DNA from: an uncultured Moheibacter sp.
GTDB taxonomy: Bacteria; Bacteroidota; Bacteroidia; Flavobacteriales; Weeksellaceae
Length of the DNA stretch: 22,478 bases
Assembly (NCBI GenBank): GCA_937875605.1
Contig: CALLXZ010000313.1
Location: 1 to 22,478, forward strand
Reading direction: 5' to 3'
The notes below the pieces were generated by a model. That model had not been told where the DNA came from. It saw only the letters and a program-made list of their open reading frames with translations, and made no database searches. Within the stretch, counting starts at the first letter, position 1, and every line of letters begins with the position of its first letter. A program made the translations under genes and the position numbers. Shown here piece after piece: positions 1 through 7,374 of this stretch.

Positions 1-1
1 T

Positions 2-628
2 TTCGGCACAGTTTCCGGTGGTCTTTCTGCTGAACTCACAGGTGGCAACTTCTGGCAGGGAGCGGCCACGGGGCTTACTGTTAGTGCGTTGAATCATTTG
101 CAGCATAAGATGGTAGAAAGATCACGAGCAGATGCTGCATTAGAAGCAAAGAATATAAATCCGACAGACGAAGTTGTCGCTCGCAATTCTACATCAGGAA
201 TGACAAAATCAGAACTTGAAGCACTGCTCACAGGGAAAGCAATGTCATTGATTTCAAAAATGGACGAATTGTCAGGTTTGTATGATATAGCAGGAAATCC
301 GACTGTTAGTATTGACCATTCTCGCGAAAATGTAGCAGGTCACACTACAGGAACCTGTGAAATATTTTTAGCACATAAGGCATTTAGGAATTATAGAACA
401 TTATTTCTAACAACTGGACACGAATTATATCATTCCGCTTTAGTATATACAGGGCACTGGAGTCAGTGGAAAAATAGAGGAGCCACTTATCCTATGTCTA
501 TAAAATATTCAGAGTATCTTGCATACTCTTGGGGTGATTATTGGGGAGGAACAAGTCAAGCCGGAGAATATGTCGACTCAAGAATGATAAATAAATTTGG
601 AGATTGGCATCCATTTTACTTAAAATAG
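2..628 (+). CDS. Rhs-type orphan toxin tip 1: putative HExxH metallopeptidase toxin (5' end outside the window)
   Basis: The reading frame is open from the window edge and begins inside the shared linker (FGTVSGGLSAELTGGNFW...LNHLQHK), so its true start is upstream; an internal ATG lies at 89. After the HK junction at about residue 36 comes a unique tip. Counting from base 2, it carries HELYH at residues 140-144 and a downstream glutamate at 171 in the context SEYLAYSWGDY. HExxH plus a glutamate 26-28 residues later is the usual ligand pattern of gluzincin-type zinc peptidases. The same layout (AF..Y..L...GHEL.H...SG, then ExxA[YL]xW) recurs in the tips at 1718, 5068 and 6663. Activity and substrate are inferred, not shown. 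The tip sits 6 bp before its probable immunity gene at 635. It could be the real C-terminus of a full Rhs protein upstream or another orphan fragment; the window cannot decide. Confidence 0.75.
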   Translation, partial: FGTVSGGLSAELTGGNFWQGAATGLTVSALNHLQHKMVERSRADAALEAKNINPTDEVVARNSTSGMTKSELEALLTGKAMSLISKMDELSGLYDIAGNPTVSIDHSRENVAGHTTGTCEIFLAHKAFRNYRTLFLTTGHELYHSALVYTGHWSQWKNRGATYPMSIKYSEYLAYSWGDYWGGTSQAGEYVDSRMINKFGDWHPFYLK

Positions 629-634
629 ATTGTT

Positions 635-1369
635 ATGAAAGTTATAAAATTTCTTTTTCTTATTGTGTGTTCATTATCATGGGCACAAGAATTGAAAATT
701 CACAATGAATATATTTTTACTAGTAAAGATTCTATTTTAATTGAAAAAGCCTTTGACTTTGAGGTTGCAGATACTGTTTATTATGAAAATGTTTGGTATC
801 CCATCATTATTGATAACAAATTAAATGTTACCCTTATCAACAATCAAATTAAGCCTTTGGTATTTTATTTAGATACCGAAAATACAAACGTCATTGATGA
901 TACAAACTTCTCCTTTGAAAATGATTTAGGATTAATGAACTACATTATTACGAATGAAAAAGGAAATCCCACTTCTTTTAAATTAAAATACTGGCATATA
1001 CAAGATGTAGCCGATTTCTACGGAAAGCCGAAAGAATCATATTCTTTGGAATCAGAAAGTTGGGACATTTATAATAATGTTTATGAAAGATTGGAAAAAA
1101 ATCTGTTCATTCTTAATCCTAATGAGAAACTTAATTTATACATAAACATAGGATTACCGGTTGACATAAATCAACAAAGAGCATCTTCGTACGATTTTTC
1201 CAAAAATAATTTAAGCGGATTACAGATAATATATACACAGTCAGCAAAAGCTGTAAAAGAAAAATTATCCAAGAATGTTTTATTACAGTTGCAAGAAAAA
1301 GGAATTGAAATTTTTGACGGTGTAATAACTTCAAATGAAATTAATGTATTGGAACTCAAAAAACCATAA
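635..1369 (+). CDS. Probable exported immunity protein for tip 1
   Basis: This 244-residue protein starts with a classical signal peptide (MKVIKFLFLIVC-SLSWAQ, probable cleavage after SWA), so it should act outside the cytoplasm. It begins 6 bp after the metallopeptidase tip stop, the arrangement expected of a cognate immunity gene. No known domain is recognised. Its C-terminus (KEKLSKNVLLQLQEKGIEIFDG..TSNE) aligns loosely with the ends of the immunity proteins at 2485, 5986 and 7375 (SKELLDSLHKNNIKIFHGTIYSN), all of which follow HExxH tips. This suggests one immunity family, with this member the most divergent. The family link and immunity role are inferred from position, export signal and the shared tail. 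The AT-rich composition contrasts with the shared toxin linker. Confidence 0.65.
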   Translation: MKVIKFLFLIVCSLSWAQELKIHNEYIFTSKDSILIEKAFDFEVADTVYYENVWYPIIIDNKLNVTLINNQIKPLVFYLDTENTNVIDDTNFSFENDLGLMNYIITNEKGNPTSFKLKYWHIQDVADFYGKPKESYSLESESWDIYNNVYERLEKNLFILNPNEKLNLYINIGLPVDINQQRASSYDFSKNNLSGLQIIYTQSAKAVKEKLSKNVLLQLQEKGIEIFDGVITSNEINVLELKKP

Positions 1370-1436
1370 CAACCCCATTCACAACGTAGCAACATTTTTA
1401 AGTTTGGCAGCTTTGATAAGGTGTTGATGATATAGA

Positions 1437-1458
1437 AGATACTTTAAAAAAAGTATCT
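1437..1458. repeat. Perfect AT-rich inverted repeat (9-bp arms, 4-bp loop)
   Basis: AGATACTTT (1437-1445) and AAAGTATCT (1450-1458) are perfect reverse complements around AAAA. The hairpin lies 67 bp after the stop of immunity gene 1. A similar hairpin occurs at 10624-10640, and each is followed by CGTTCTTTGAA. It may be a weak terminator, but there is no good U-tract. The overlapping TATCTTTG (1454-1461) also fits a Bacteroidota -7 element, without an obvious -33 partner. Confidence 0.45.
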
Positions 1459-1545
1459 TTGTCAAGACTCGTTCTTTGAATATTTTGGGTGATGTTCGGT
1501 GATGTTCCAAACATGTTGATACGATAATCTAAAAAATGTATAAAA

Positions 1546-1677
1546 TTGATTTTCAGAGAATTAGAAAATAGAAGAAAAGAAAAACGGGACAATCTTTTGG
1601 TTGTTTCGTTGCTTTTCGGTTCTTTAAATCGTCTGAAAACGGATTTTTCTCTATCAGGTGTTACAGATGTGTTGATG
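1546..1677 (+). repeat. 132-bp inter-cassette repeat, copy 1
   Basis: Aligns without gaps to 10448-10579 with 25 mismatches by hand count (about 81% identity). Both copies stay open in the same frame: LIFRELENRRKEKRDN... here and LIFSELENKRKEKRGK... there, both ending GVTDVLM or SVTDVLM. No ATG opens this copy; the equivalent of the ATG at 10442 reads ATA here. It is probably a piece of former coding sequence carried between cassettes. Confidence 0.6.
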
Positions 1678-1717
1678 GAAAAAAATTTTAAAAGACAGCT
1701 CATTGAAATATAGCGAC

Positions 1718-2479
1718 ATGCACGGTTTTACACAGGGAGTGATTACCGGAATCTCCGGGGGTGATTTTTATCAGGGGTTCTGGGCAGGTTCCATAAGCAG
1801 CGTAGTAAGCTCGGTTACAGGTGGTTTGAATAATGCGACAGGTTTAAGCGGAACGGCAGGAGATGTATCTACCATGTTCTTCGGCACGGTTTCTGGTGGA
1901 CTTTCATCTGAGTTTACAGGCGGAAACTTCTGGCAGGGAGCTGCTACGGGGCTTACGGTTAGTGGGCTCAATCACGTGGCGCATAAAATCACATATCGAA
2001 ATTTTGTTAGGGAAAGATTAGAAGCCATTGGGCTGAATTGGAAAGACAGACCGAATTTTAGTGTTGCAGAAATAGACTATTTACTTGATTATGATCCTAC
2101 TTTAAATTCTATGTACGAGTATGCTGATAGGCCTGCTATTGAAATAGACCCTAATCAAACCGCACCGGGGAGTACACCCATTAGCATAAAAAGTATAAAA
2201 GCGAAAACTGTAGGGACAATGACCTTTGGTACTAAAGCATTTAGAAGCTACTATACATTGTACCAGTCGGTCGGTCACGAACTAAGACACGCCTACCAAA
2301 TTGTTTCCGGAATATATGCAAACTCTTTAAAAATAAACGGAGGAAATTTGAATAAGGCTATATATTCTATGGAGATAGATGCATTGTGGTGGAATTATTC
2401 TCAAAACATGAATGATTTGCAATTCCTGAAGTTAGCATCAGGATATGAAAAAAAACTTAATTTAAATTTATCAAAATAA
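1718..2479 (+). CDS. Orphan toxin tip 2: putative HExxH metallopeptidase toxin
   Basis: The frame starts at the ATG of MHGFTQG, the point where homology to the longer modules (VMHGISQG) begins; an in-frame TTG at 1703 is an alternative, less likely start. Residues 1 to about 88 are the glycine-rich shared linker ending GGNFW...LNHVAHK. The tip that follows (ITYRNFVRERLEAIG...) contains HELRH at 187-191 and MEIDALWWNY with Glu219, a zinc-peptidase-like HExxH...E layout. Its N-terminal part resembles tip 4 (RNFVNERLDAIG, DYLIDNDPTLN), so tips 2 and 4 are close relatives. It lies 5 bp upstream of its immunity gene. With no Rhs core and no clear ribosome-binding site, it may be a silent donor cassette rather than an expressed toxin. 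Confidence 0.7.
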   Translation: MHGFTQGVITGISGGDFYQGFWAGSISSVVSSVTGGLNNATGLSGTAGDVSTMFFGTVSGGLSSEFTGGNFWQGAATGLTVSGLNHVAHKITYRNFVRERLEAIGLNWKDRPNFSVAEIDYLLDYDPTLNSMYEYADRPAIEIDPNQTAPGSTPISIKSIKAKTVGTMTFGTKAFRSYYTLYQSVGHELRHAYQIVSGIYANSLKINGGNLNKAIYSMEIDALWWNYSQNMNDLQFLKLASGYEKKLNLNLSK

Positions 2480-2484
2480 TTAAA

Positions 2485-3099
2485 ATGAAATATATTCTAA
2501 TCATATCCTGTATATTTCTTTGGAATTGCAGCCTAAATACAAATTCTTCCTTTTCTTTGAAAATTGATAAAGAATCGAAAGACTCCCTCATTTTAGAGAT
2601 AAAAAACACATCTGAATCGCCCGTTTTCTATTTCTTTGTAAAAGCCGATAAGTTATCTTATATGAGTGATAAAAACTCATTTTCTCCTATCTATTATTCA
2701 AAAAAAGATTCACTTATAAATTATAACACAGCAGAACTACCGAGCTTTGAATTTGAAACACCTTTAAGTGAGTTTGAAGATTCTCCAGTTCCAGAAACCA
2801 AAAATGAAAAACCAATCAGTGATGTTTATAAAGTTGTTATCAAGACATTAAAAGCAAAAGAAGTATTTAATTTAAAAATTCTATTTAATGATTCTGACAG
2901 GAGTGAATTAGAGCCATACGGGGGTTTTGGAATCGAATTTGACAAAGGCATAAAAGAAATGCAAATTAAATATTCATCAGACAGTACATTCGTAAAACAA
3001 AATATCTCAAAAGAACTGTTAGATTCATTACATAAAAACAACATCAAAATCTTTCACGGTACAATTTACAGTAATAAAGTGCCGTTGAAGTTTGAGTAA
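2485..3099 (+). CDS. Probable lipoprotein immunity protein for metallopeptidase tip 2
   Basis: This 204-residue protein has a short hydrophobic leader ending FLWNC, a probable lipoprotein signal with a non-canonical residue before Cys15. It would be anchored facing the periplasm. The middle is charged and beta-rich with no recognised domain. The last ~38 residues (DSTFVKQNISKELLDSLHKN, then FHGTIYSNKVPLKFE) are identical to the end of the protein at 5986 and close to the end of 7375. All three follow HExxH tips, which marks a dedicated immunity family. The gene starts 5 bp after the tip stop, indicating co-transcription. The immunity role is inferred from context. Confidence 0.7.
   Translation: MKYILIISCIFLWNCSLNTNSSFSLKIDKESKDSLILEIKNTSESPVFYFFVKADKLSYMSDKNSFSPIYYSKKDSLINYNTAELPSFEFETPLSEFEDSPVPETKNEKPISDVYKVVIKTLKAKEVFNLKILFNDSDRSELEPYGGFGIEFDKGIKEMQIKYSSDSTFVKQNISKELLDSLHKNNIKIFHGTIYSNKVPLKFE
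2981..3096 (+). repeat. Immunity-gene 3'-end repeat, copy 1
   Basis: The last ~115 bp of the immunity gene match 6541-6657 almost base for base (about five mismatches by eye), while the 5' parts of the two genes are unrelated in DNA. The final ~60 bp are also shared with 8082-8139. This gives each cassette a conserved downstream flank. Confidence 0.75.
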
Positions 3100-3192
3100 G
3101 AGACGTTCATTTATATAATTAAGTAAGGTTCCGTGTAGGCATCATCCACATGCCTGTCCGCCGAAGGGGGAAACGGACGTATCTACGATCCG

Positions 3193-4314
3193 GTGCTGAA
3201 AGGCTTTATGAGCCCGGATAACTTTGTACAGGATCCCCAGAACTCGCAGAACTTTAACCGATATGCCTACTGCCTGAACAACCCGCTTATGTACACGGAT
3301 CCAAGCGGAGAGGTATTTCAAATCGGAATTATAGGAGCTGTAGCGATAGGAGCTGCCATAGCAGCAACCTCTTATACCATCTATGCGCTTGCCACCACCT
3401 GGGATAACTTCAGCTGGGGTGGTTTGCTGAAATCCACACTTATAGGAGCCGTAAGCGGAGCGGCATCCTTTGGGGTAGGACAACTTGCTTCTCAAATGTT
3501 TACGGGAATATGCGCAAGCACTTCCACCCTCACAGCCAGTCAGGTATCATGGATAGTCGCAGCACCTCAGGCAGTAATGCATGGTATCTCTCAGGGATTT
3601 ATAGCCGGAATAAGCGGAGGTGATCTGGGGCAGGCATTCTTCAGTGGTATGATAAGCAGTGGCGTAAGTTCCGTAGTACAAATGGGAGGTAGCTCTTTTA
3701 TGGGAAATGGTGATGCGGCTACTCTTCTTTTCGGCACAGTTTCCGGTGGTCTTTCTGCTGAACTCACAGGTGGCAACTTCTGGGAAGGCGCAGCCACAGG
3801 GCTTACGGTCAGTGGATTGAATCATGTGGCGCATAAAATAGCATTTGAAATTGGAAAAGACCCTGACATCCCTGACTTGACAAAAGAATTTAAACAACAA
3901 CTAAGGGAAACAAGAAAATTCTTTAAAAATCTTAAGAATTTATATGACTTATCGGGATTAGCTTTGGGTCCGGTAACTAATGAAGCCATGAGAATGGAAG
4001 CCTTTAGAACGCTCACAACAGACGGTGGAAAATTTGATTTGAAGAATCTTGATGATGGTAATGGAACATTCGGTTACCGTACGTTAAAAAATGGAGCATA
4101 TTATAAAGGAGAATTATTTAGATTTGATGACTTTGGCAATTACAATTTTGGGGTAGCAGCAAATGCGTACGGTTACTCTTTAAAATTTGTGCAGTTTGCT
4201 GCGGGAATTAATCAAATGACAAAGTTTTTTGAGTGGCAACATTGGACAACTTTTTTTGATGACCCTCGTGATTATAAAATGATTGAAAGAGGATATAACT
4301 TAGAATGGAAGTAA
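3193..4314 (+). CDS. Rhs C-terminal fragment with Ntox44-like toxin tip (tip 3)
   Basis: This is one of the two longest Rhs fragments here. It holds the Rhs core end (VLKGFMSPDNF, NRYAYCLNNPLMYTDPSGE), a hydrophobic/glycine-rich linker to about residue 215 (GGNFW...LNHVAHK), then a tip. The tip has the pattern I associate with polymorphic toxin type 44 (Ntox44): KNGAYYKGELFRFDDFGNYN, FAAGINQ and a final DDPRDYKMIERGY. Its activity cannot be read from sequence. The GTG at 3193 is only a nominal start. Homology extends upstream to IIHM at about 3141, but a 19-bp insertion after that Met breaks the frame (see findings), and ATG 3208 is another option. The stop overlaps the immunity start (TAATG). 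The linker is almost identical in DNA to those at 5041 and 10907. Confidence 0.75.
   Translation: MLKGFMSPDNFVQDPQNSQNFNRYAYCLNNPLMYTDPSGEVFQIGIIGAVAIGAAIAATSYTIYALATTWDNFSWGGLLKSTLIGAVSGAASFGVGQLASQMFTGICASTSTLTASQVSWIVAAPQAVMHGISQGFIAGISGGDLGQAFFSGMISSGVSSVVQMGGSSFMGNGDAATLLFGTVSGGLSAELTGGNFWEGAATGLTVSGLNHVAHKIAFEIGKDPDIPDLTKEFKQQLRETRKFFKNLKNLYDLSGLALGPVTNEAMRMEAFRTLTTDGGKFDLKNLDDGNGTFGYRTLKNGAYYKGELFRFDDFGNYNFGVAANAYGYSLKFVQFAAGINQMTKFFEWQHWTTFFDDPRDYKMIERGYNLEWK
3397..3837 (+). repeat. Conserved Rhs linker module, copy C
   Basis: About 440 bp (WDNFSWGGLLKS to LNHVAHK) align without gaps to 5041-5481 and 10907-11347 at near identity. Divergence begins abruptly at the HK codons, where the toxin tip starts. 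This is the upstream homologous flank of the tip cassettes. Confidence 0.85.
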
Positions 4315-4985
4315 TGAAAAATAGAATAGCAACATTAACGATTTTATTCTTGTTAATTTTAACAAGTTGTGATAACAGTGAAGTAGAAAGATCTAAGTTT
4401 AGATTTTCAGATAACGAGGCAAAGTCTATACAAGACTCCCTGATTGAGTTTAAAAAACTATCAATCAAATTATCTAATAATGGGAATTATAGTAAAAAAA
4501 ATATGCTAAACTTTGAGTTAGGTCATGACAGCGTAATTATTTTATACAATGACCAAAAAAGATTGTTTAAAATAACAAAGGAAGAATTCCGCAGTACAAA
4601 AGATCGTGTTTATGATCTTGAAGTATTTAAAGGTCTGAAAAGAGAAGAAACGAAAAGATTATTCTCTTTATTGGAATATCTTAATAAGTTTTATATTAAT
4701 GGGGTAACTTATTATTATCGTGATAGTTTAGCAAGTTTTCGTTATTTAGACGCTCCTTTTATTAATAACAAGTACAGATATTTTTATAAAAATATTATAT
4801 TAGAAAATGATTTCTATTCTTTAGAAGAAAATAAAAGAAAAAATTGGCTAAATGTTAATCTGATTATAGATAAAAAAGCTAATTTATTGCTTCTTGTAGG
4901 GGATAAAGAAAGATATTTAGGTGGTTATGATAGAATCCCCGAAAAATGGAAGCAACCTACTGATGAGGTTTTTCATAAAGAATAA
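4314..4985 (+). CDS. Probable lipoprotein immunity protein for the Ntox44-like tip
   Basis: The ATG at 4314 shares its A with the TAA of the toxin, a translational-coupling overlap. It gives a clean lipoprotein leader (MKNRIATLTILFLLILTSC, lipobox LTSC). An in-frame ATG at 4305 would add three residues. The mature protein is about 205 residues, charged and aromatic-rich, with no recognised domain and no resemblance to the other immunity proteins here. This fits partner specificity for the different tip. A periplasm-facing lipoprotein as partner suggests that the Ntox44-like toxin acts in the periplasm or envelope. Function is inferred from position and topology only. Confidence 0.65.
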   Translation: MKNRIATLTILFLLILTSCDNSEVERSKFRFSDNEAKSIQDSLIEFKKLSIKLSNNGNYSKKNMLNFELGHDSVIILYNDQKRLFKITKEEFRSTKDRVYDLEVFKGLKREETKRLFSLLEYLNKFYINGVTYYYRDSLASFRYLDAPFINNKYRYFYKNIILENDFYSLEENKRKNWLNVNLIIDKKANLLLLVGDKERYLGGYDRIPEKWKQPTDEVFHKE

Positions 4986-5040
4986 AGAGTCGTTCTTTAA
5001 AATAGATAAGTAAAAGCATAATATCTACGCACTTTCTACC

Positions 5041-5481
5041 ACCTGGGATAACTTCAGCTGGGGTGGTTTGCTTAAATCTACACTGATTGGAGCGGTAAGC
5101 GGAGCAGCATCCTTTGGGGTAGGACAGCTTGCGTCCCAAATGTTTACGGGAATATGCGCAAGCACTTCCACCCTCACAGCCAGTCAGGTATCATGGATAG
5201 TCGCAGCACCTCAGGCAGTAATGCATGGTATCTCTCAGGGATTTATAGCCGGAATAAGCGGAGGCGATCTGGGGCAGGCATTCTTCAGTGGTATGATAAG
5301 CAGTGGCGTCAGTTCCGTAGTACAAATGGGAGGTAGCTCTTTTATGGGTAACGGTGATGCGGCTACTCTTCTTTTCGGCACAGTTTCTGGTGGGCTAAGC
5401 GCAGAGCTTACAGGAGGGAACTTCTGGGAAGGTGCAGCTACCGGATTAACAGTATCTGGCTTGAATCATGTGATGCATAAA
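5041..5481 (+). repeat. Conserved Rhs linker module, copy D
   Basis: Gapless near-identical match to 3397-3837 and 10907-11347. Upstream of about 5020 the homology stops at the spacer that follows immunity gene 3, so this copy lacks the GRIYDP...TDPSGE core. Confidence 0.85.
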
Positions 5482-5970
5482 ATGGAGCAGAGAAATTTTG
5501 TAAATGAAAGACTTGATGCAATAGGACGTTGTGGAACAGATGTTCCGAATATTTCTAAAGATGAGGTAGATTATCTGATAGACAATGACCCGACTCTAAA
5601 TATTATGCATAATGGAGCAGGTAAGCCTCGAATTGACGTTGTTGAGAAACTATCAAAAGGAAGAACAGGAGAAGCTGCTACTTATGGTCAACCTCATCAA
5701 AATAAATTTTCACATATCGAATTGAGTCATAAAGCATTTAAAAATTATTATTACTTGTATCAGTCTATCGGGCATGAACTCTATCATGGGTTGCAGTATT
5801 TATCGGGAGAAATGGGGAATGCTATTAGGATGTACGGTCAAACTTCAGGAGAAGCATTAATGGAGGCTGACGCTTATATGTGGAATTATAAACAGGACAC
5901 AACATGGTTCGGTTTATTTCAAAAAGGTTTGGATTTACAAATGTTACACTTAAATACTTTTGGTAAATGA
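5068..5970 (+). CDS. Orphan toxin tip 4: putative HExxH metallopeptidase toxin
   Basis: A fragment without a credible start: the frame is open from 5014 and Rhs-linker homology begins at about 5020 (IYALSTTWDNFSW), straight after a spacer. The TTG at 5068 is nominal. Residues 1 to about 138 are the shared linker, nearly identical in DNA to 3424-3837. The tip begins MEQRNFVNERLDAIG and carries HELYH at 236-240 and Glu266 in MEADAYMWNY, the HExxH...ExxA[YL]xW signature of this island. It resembles tip 2 along its length. The immunity gene follows after 15 bp. A second, broken copy of the last ~130 bp of this gene lies at 12403. It is probably a reservoir cassette; expression as a separate protein is doubtful. 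Confidence 0.7.
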   Translation: MLKSTLIGAVSGAASFGVGQLASQMFTGICASTSTLTASQVSWIVAAPQAVMHGISQGFIAGISGGDLGQAFFSGMISSGVSSVVQMGGSSFMGNGDAATLLFGTVSGGLSAELTGGNFWEGAATGLTVSGLNHVMHKMEQRNFVNERLDAIGRCGTDVPNISKDEVDYLIDNDPTLNIMHNGAGKPRIDVVEKLSKGRTGEAATYGQPHQNKFSHIELSHKAFKNYYYLYQSIGHELYHGLQYLSGEMGNAIRMYGQTSGEALMEADAYMWNYKQDTTWFGLFQKGLDLQMLHLNTFGK

Positions 5971-5985
5971 TGAAAAAATAATGTT

Positions 5986-6663
5986 ATGAAGGTAATAAAT
6001 TGTTTAAATACACATATAAAAAGGACTTTTTCAGAAACGAAGAAATATTTGCCGATAGGAATTATGATGTTAATTGTTTTTGTAGCATGTAAATCTTCTT
6101 TCCAGCCTACACAACTTTTAATTGAAAGTAATTATGGGGTAATTAATGAAAATCTAAAAATTAAGATAAAGAAAAATAAGGGAAATAAAAGTTTTTATTT
6201 ATTTAACAAGGTAGATCGACTTTCATATTATAGCAATAAAAATACCTTTACCGCTATTTTTACTTCAAAAAGAGGTGATACGATACATGAAAATCATTCA
6301 TTTATAGATGATTTTAGAATTTTTGATAAGTCTTTAAATTGGGATTCAATTAAAATTGAAAAAGAAAGAAACTTGCAAGTTTTAAAACAAAAAAGACTGA
6401 AGTTAATTTTAAACGAGGGGGACTTTTTTATTACAGAATTAAAGTTAAATAAAGAAGACAAAAATGATTATTCCGATTCTGAAGTTGAATTTGTTTTTGA
6501 AAAAGGCGAGAAATATTTTATCCAACTTTCTTATACATCAGACAGCACATTCGTAAAACAAAATATCTCAAAAGAGCTGTTAGATTCATTGCATAAAAAC
6601 AACATCAAAATCTTTCACGGTACAATTTACAGCAATAAAGTACCGTTGAAGTTTGAAAAATAG
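5986..6663 (+). CDS. Probable lipoprotein immunity protein for metallopeptidase tip 4
   Basis: 225 residues. The leader is long for a lipoprotein (lipobox VFVAC, Cys at about residue 35). A start at ATG 6064 or 6067 would shorten it but remove its charged n-region, so 5986 is preferred. The body is lysine-rich and beta-prone with no recognised domain. The last ~40 residues are identical to those of the protein at 2485 except for one extra Lys, and the DNA is almost identical too. The gene starts 15 bp after tip 4. A truncated duplicate of its 5' end is at 12546-12636. Immunity function is inferred from gene order, export signal and family resemblance to the other partners of HExxH tips. Confidence 0.7.
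   Translation: MKVINCLNTHIKRTFSETKKYLPIGIMMLIVFVACKSSFQPTQLLIESNYGVINENLKIKIKKNKGNKSFYLFNKVDRLSYYSNKNTFTAIFTSKRGDTIHENHSFIDDFRIFDKSLNWDSIKIEKERNLQVLKQKRLKLILNEGDFFITELKLNKEDKNDYSDSEVEFVFEKGEKYFIQLSYTSDSTFVKQNISKELLDSLHKNNIKIFHGTIYSNKVPLKFEK
6541..6657 (+). repeat. Immunity-gene 3'-end repeat, copy 2
   Basis: Near-identical to 2981-3096. Six to ten bases after this repeat ends, the sequence jumps to the shared toxin linker of the next cassette (GTAGTAAGCTCGG, also at 1802). The two conserved flanks are therefore joined with almost no spacer. Confidence 0.75.
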
Positions 6664-7364
6664 TGTGTGTAGTAAGCTCGGTTACAGGAGGATTGAATAA
6701 TGCTACAGGGCTTAGCGGAACAGCAGGTGATGTCTCTACTATGTTCTTCGGGACGGTTTCCGGCGGACTTTCATCTGAGCTTACAGGCGGTAACTTCTGG
6801 CAGGGTGCAGCGACGGGGCTGGCGGTGTCAGGATTAAACCACGTGGCGCATAAGATGACATTTAAAAGTCTTCTTTCAAAGATAGAAAATGATTTAGTTG
6901 ATGCAGGTTACAAAATTGATGGCACCATTCCTCTTGAAAATAGGGTTAATTATGCTTTAGAAATGATAGATAAACTCCCTTCTTTGAAATCAAATCTCAA
7001 ATTAGTCCATAAATTTAAATCCAGTATTTCAATTAGATACCACAATATTAAAAAACTTAATGAATATGGCGGTGAAATTTCGGCAGAGGCTTCCATGTTA
7101 GGAGTTGATCTCTATCGTGGAGCTTTTACAACGAACTTATCACTTGCGGTAGCGTTGGGGCATGAATTAATTCATGTATACCACCACGTATCAGGCTTGT
7201 ATTCGCAATGGATTAATATAGGGGGGCTTGCTTATGCCCATCATATGTCAGAAGCAAATGCCTATATTTGGAATTATCATGCTTATGGTTCTTGGTATGG
7301 ATTTGGAATGGGAAAAGTATTTGAACAATTCGATAATGCAGCTAAGACGTATGCCCCTAGATAA
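6663..7364 (+). CDS. Orphan toxin tip 5: putative HExxH metallopeptidase toxin
   Basis: The frame opens with GTG at 6663, whose first base is the last base of the preceding TAG. Homology to the linker begins at about 6669 (VVSSVTGGLNNATGLSG), as in the cassette at 1718. Residues 1 to about 65 are linker ending LNHVAHK. The tip has HELIH at 167-171 and Glu197 in SEANAYIWNY. Between linker and HExxH it has its own sequence (KSLLSKIENDLVDAGYKIDG) unlike tips 2 and 4, so it is a more distant member of the same putative zinc-peptidase group. The immunity gene follows 10 bp later. The start is uncertain because the module is truncated exactly at the neighbouring gene end. Confidence 0.68.
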   Translation: MCVVSSVTGGLNNATGLSGTAGDVSTMFFGTVSGGLSSELTGGNFWQGAATGLAVSGLNHVAHKMTFKSLLSKIENDLVDAGYKIDGTIPLENRVNYALEMIDKLPSLKSNLKLVHKFKSSISIRYHNIKKLNEYGGEISAEASMLGVDLYRGAFTTNLSLAVALGHELIHVYHHVSGLYSQWINIGGLAYAHHMSEANAYIWNYHAYGSWYGFGMGKVFEQFDNAAKTYAPR

Positions 7365-7374
7365 ATAATTTTTT

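Larger units (their letters stand above)
1370..1702. other. Inter-cassette spacer between immunity gene 1 and toxin tip 2
   Basis: This 333-bp gap has no convincing complete gene. It holds a perfect AT-rich hairpin (1437-1458), a CGTTCTTTGAA motif (1470-1480) that recurs near other cassette junctions, and a 132-bp block (1546-1677) repeated at 10448-10579. The block reads in frame without stops and runs on to a TAG at about 1715, so it may be the decayed end of an older gene. The Rhs-like homology of the next cassette begins abruptly at about 1718. Confidence 0.6.

Noticed and set aside
1131..1395. Minus-strand open frames across immunity gene 1
   Set aside because: They lie inside a well-supported + strand exported protein and show no leader, motif or family resemblance.
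3142..3900. Long minus-strand frames opposite the Rhs linker
   Set aside because: The same shadow frames appear opposite each linker copy; the + strand encodes the recognisable Rhs core.
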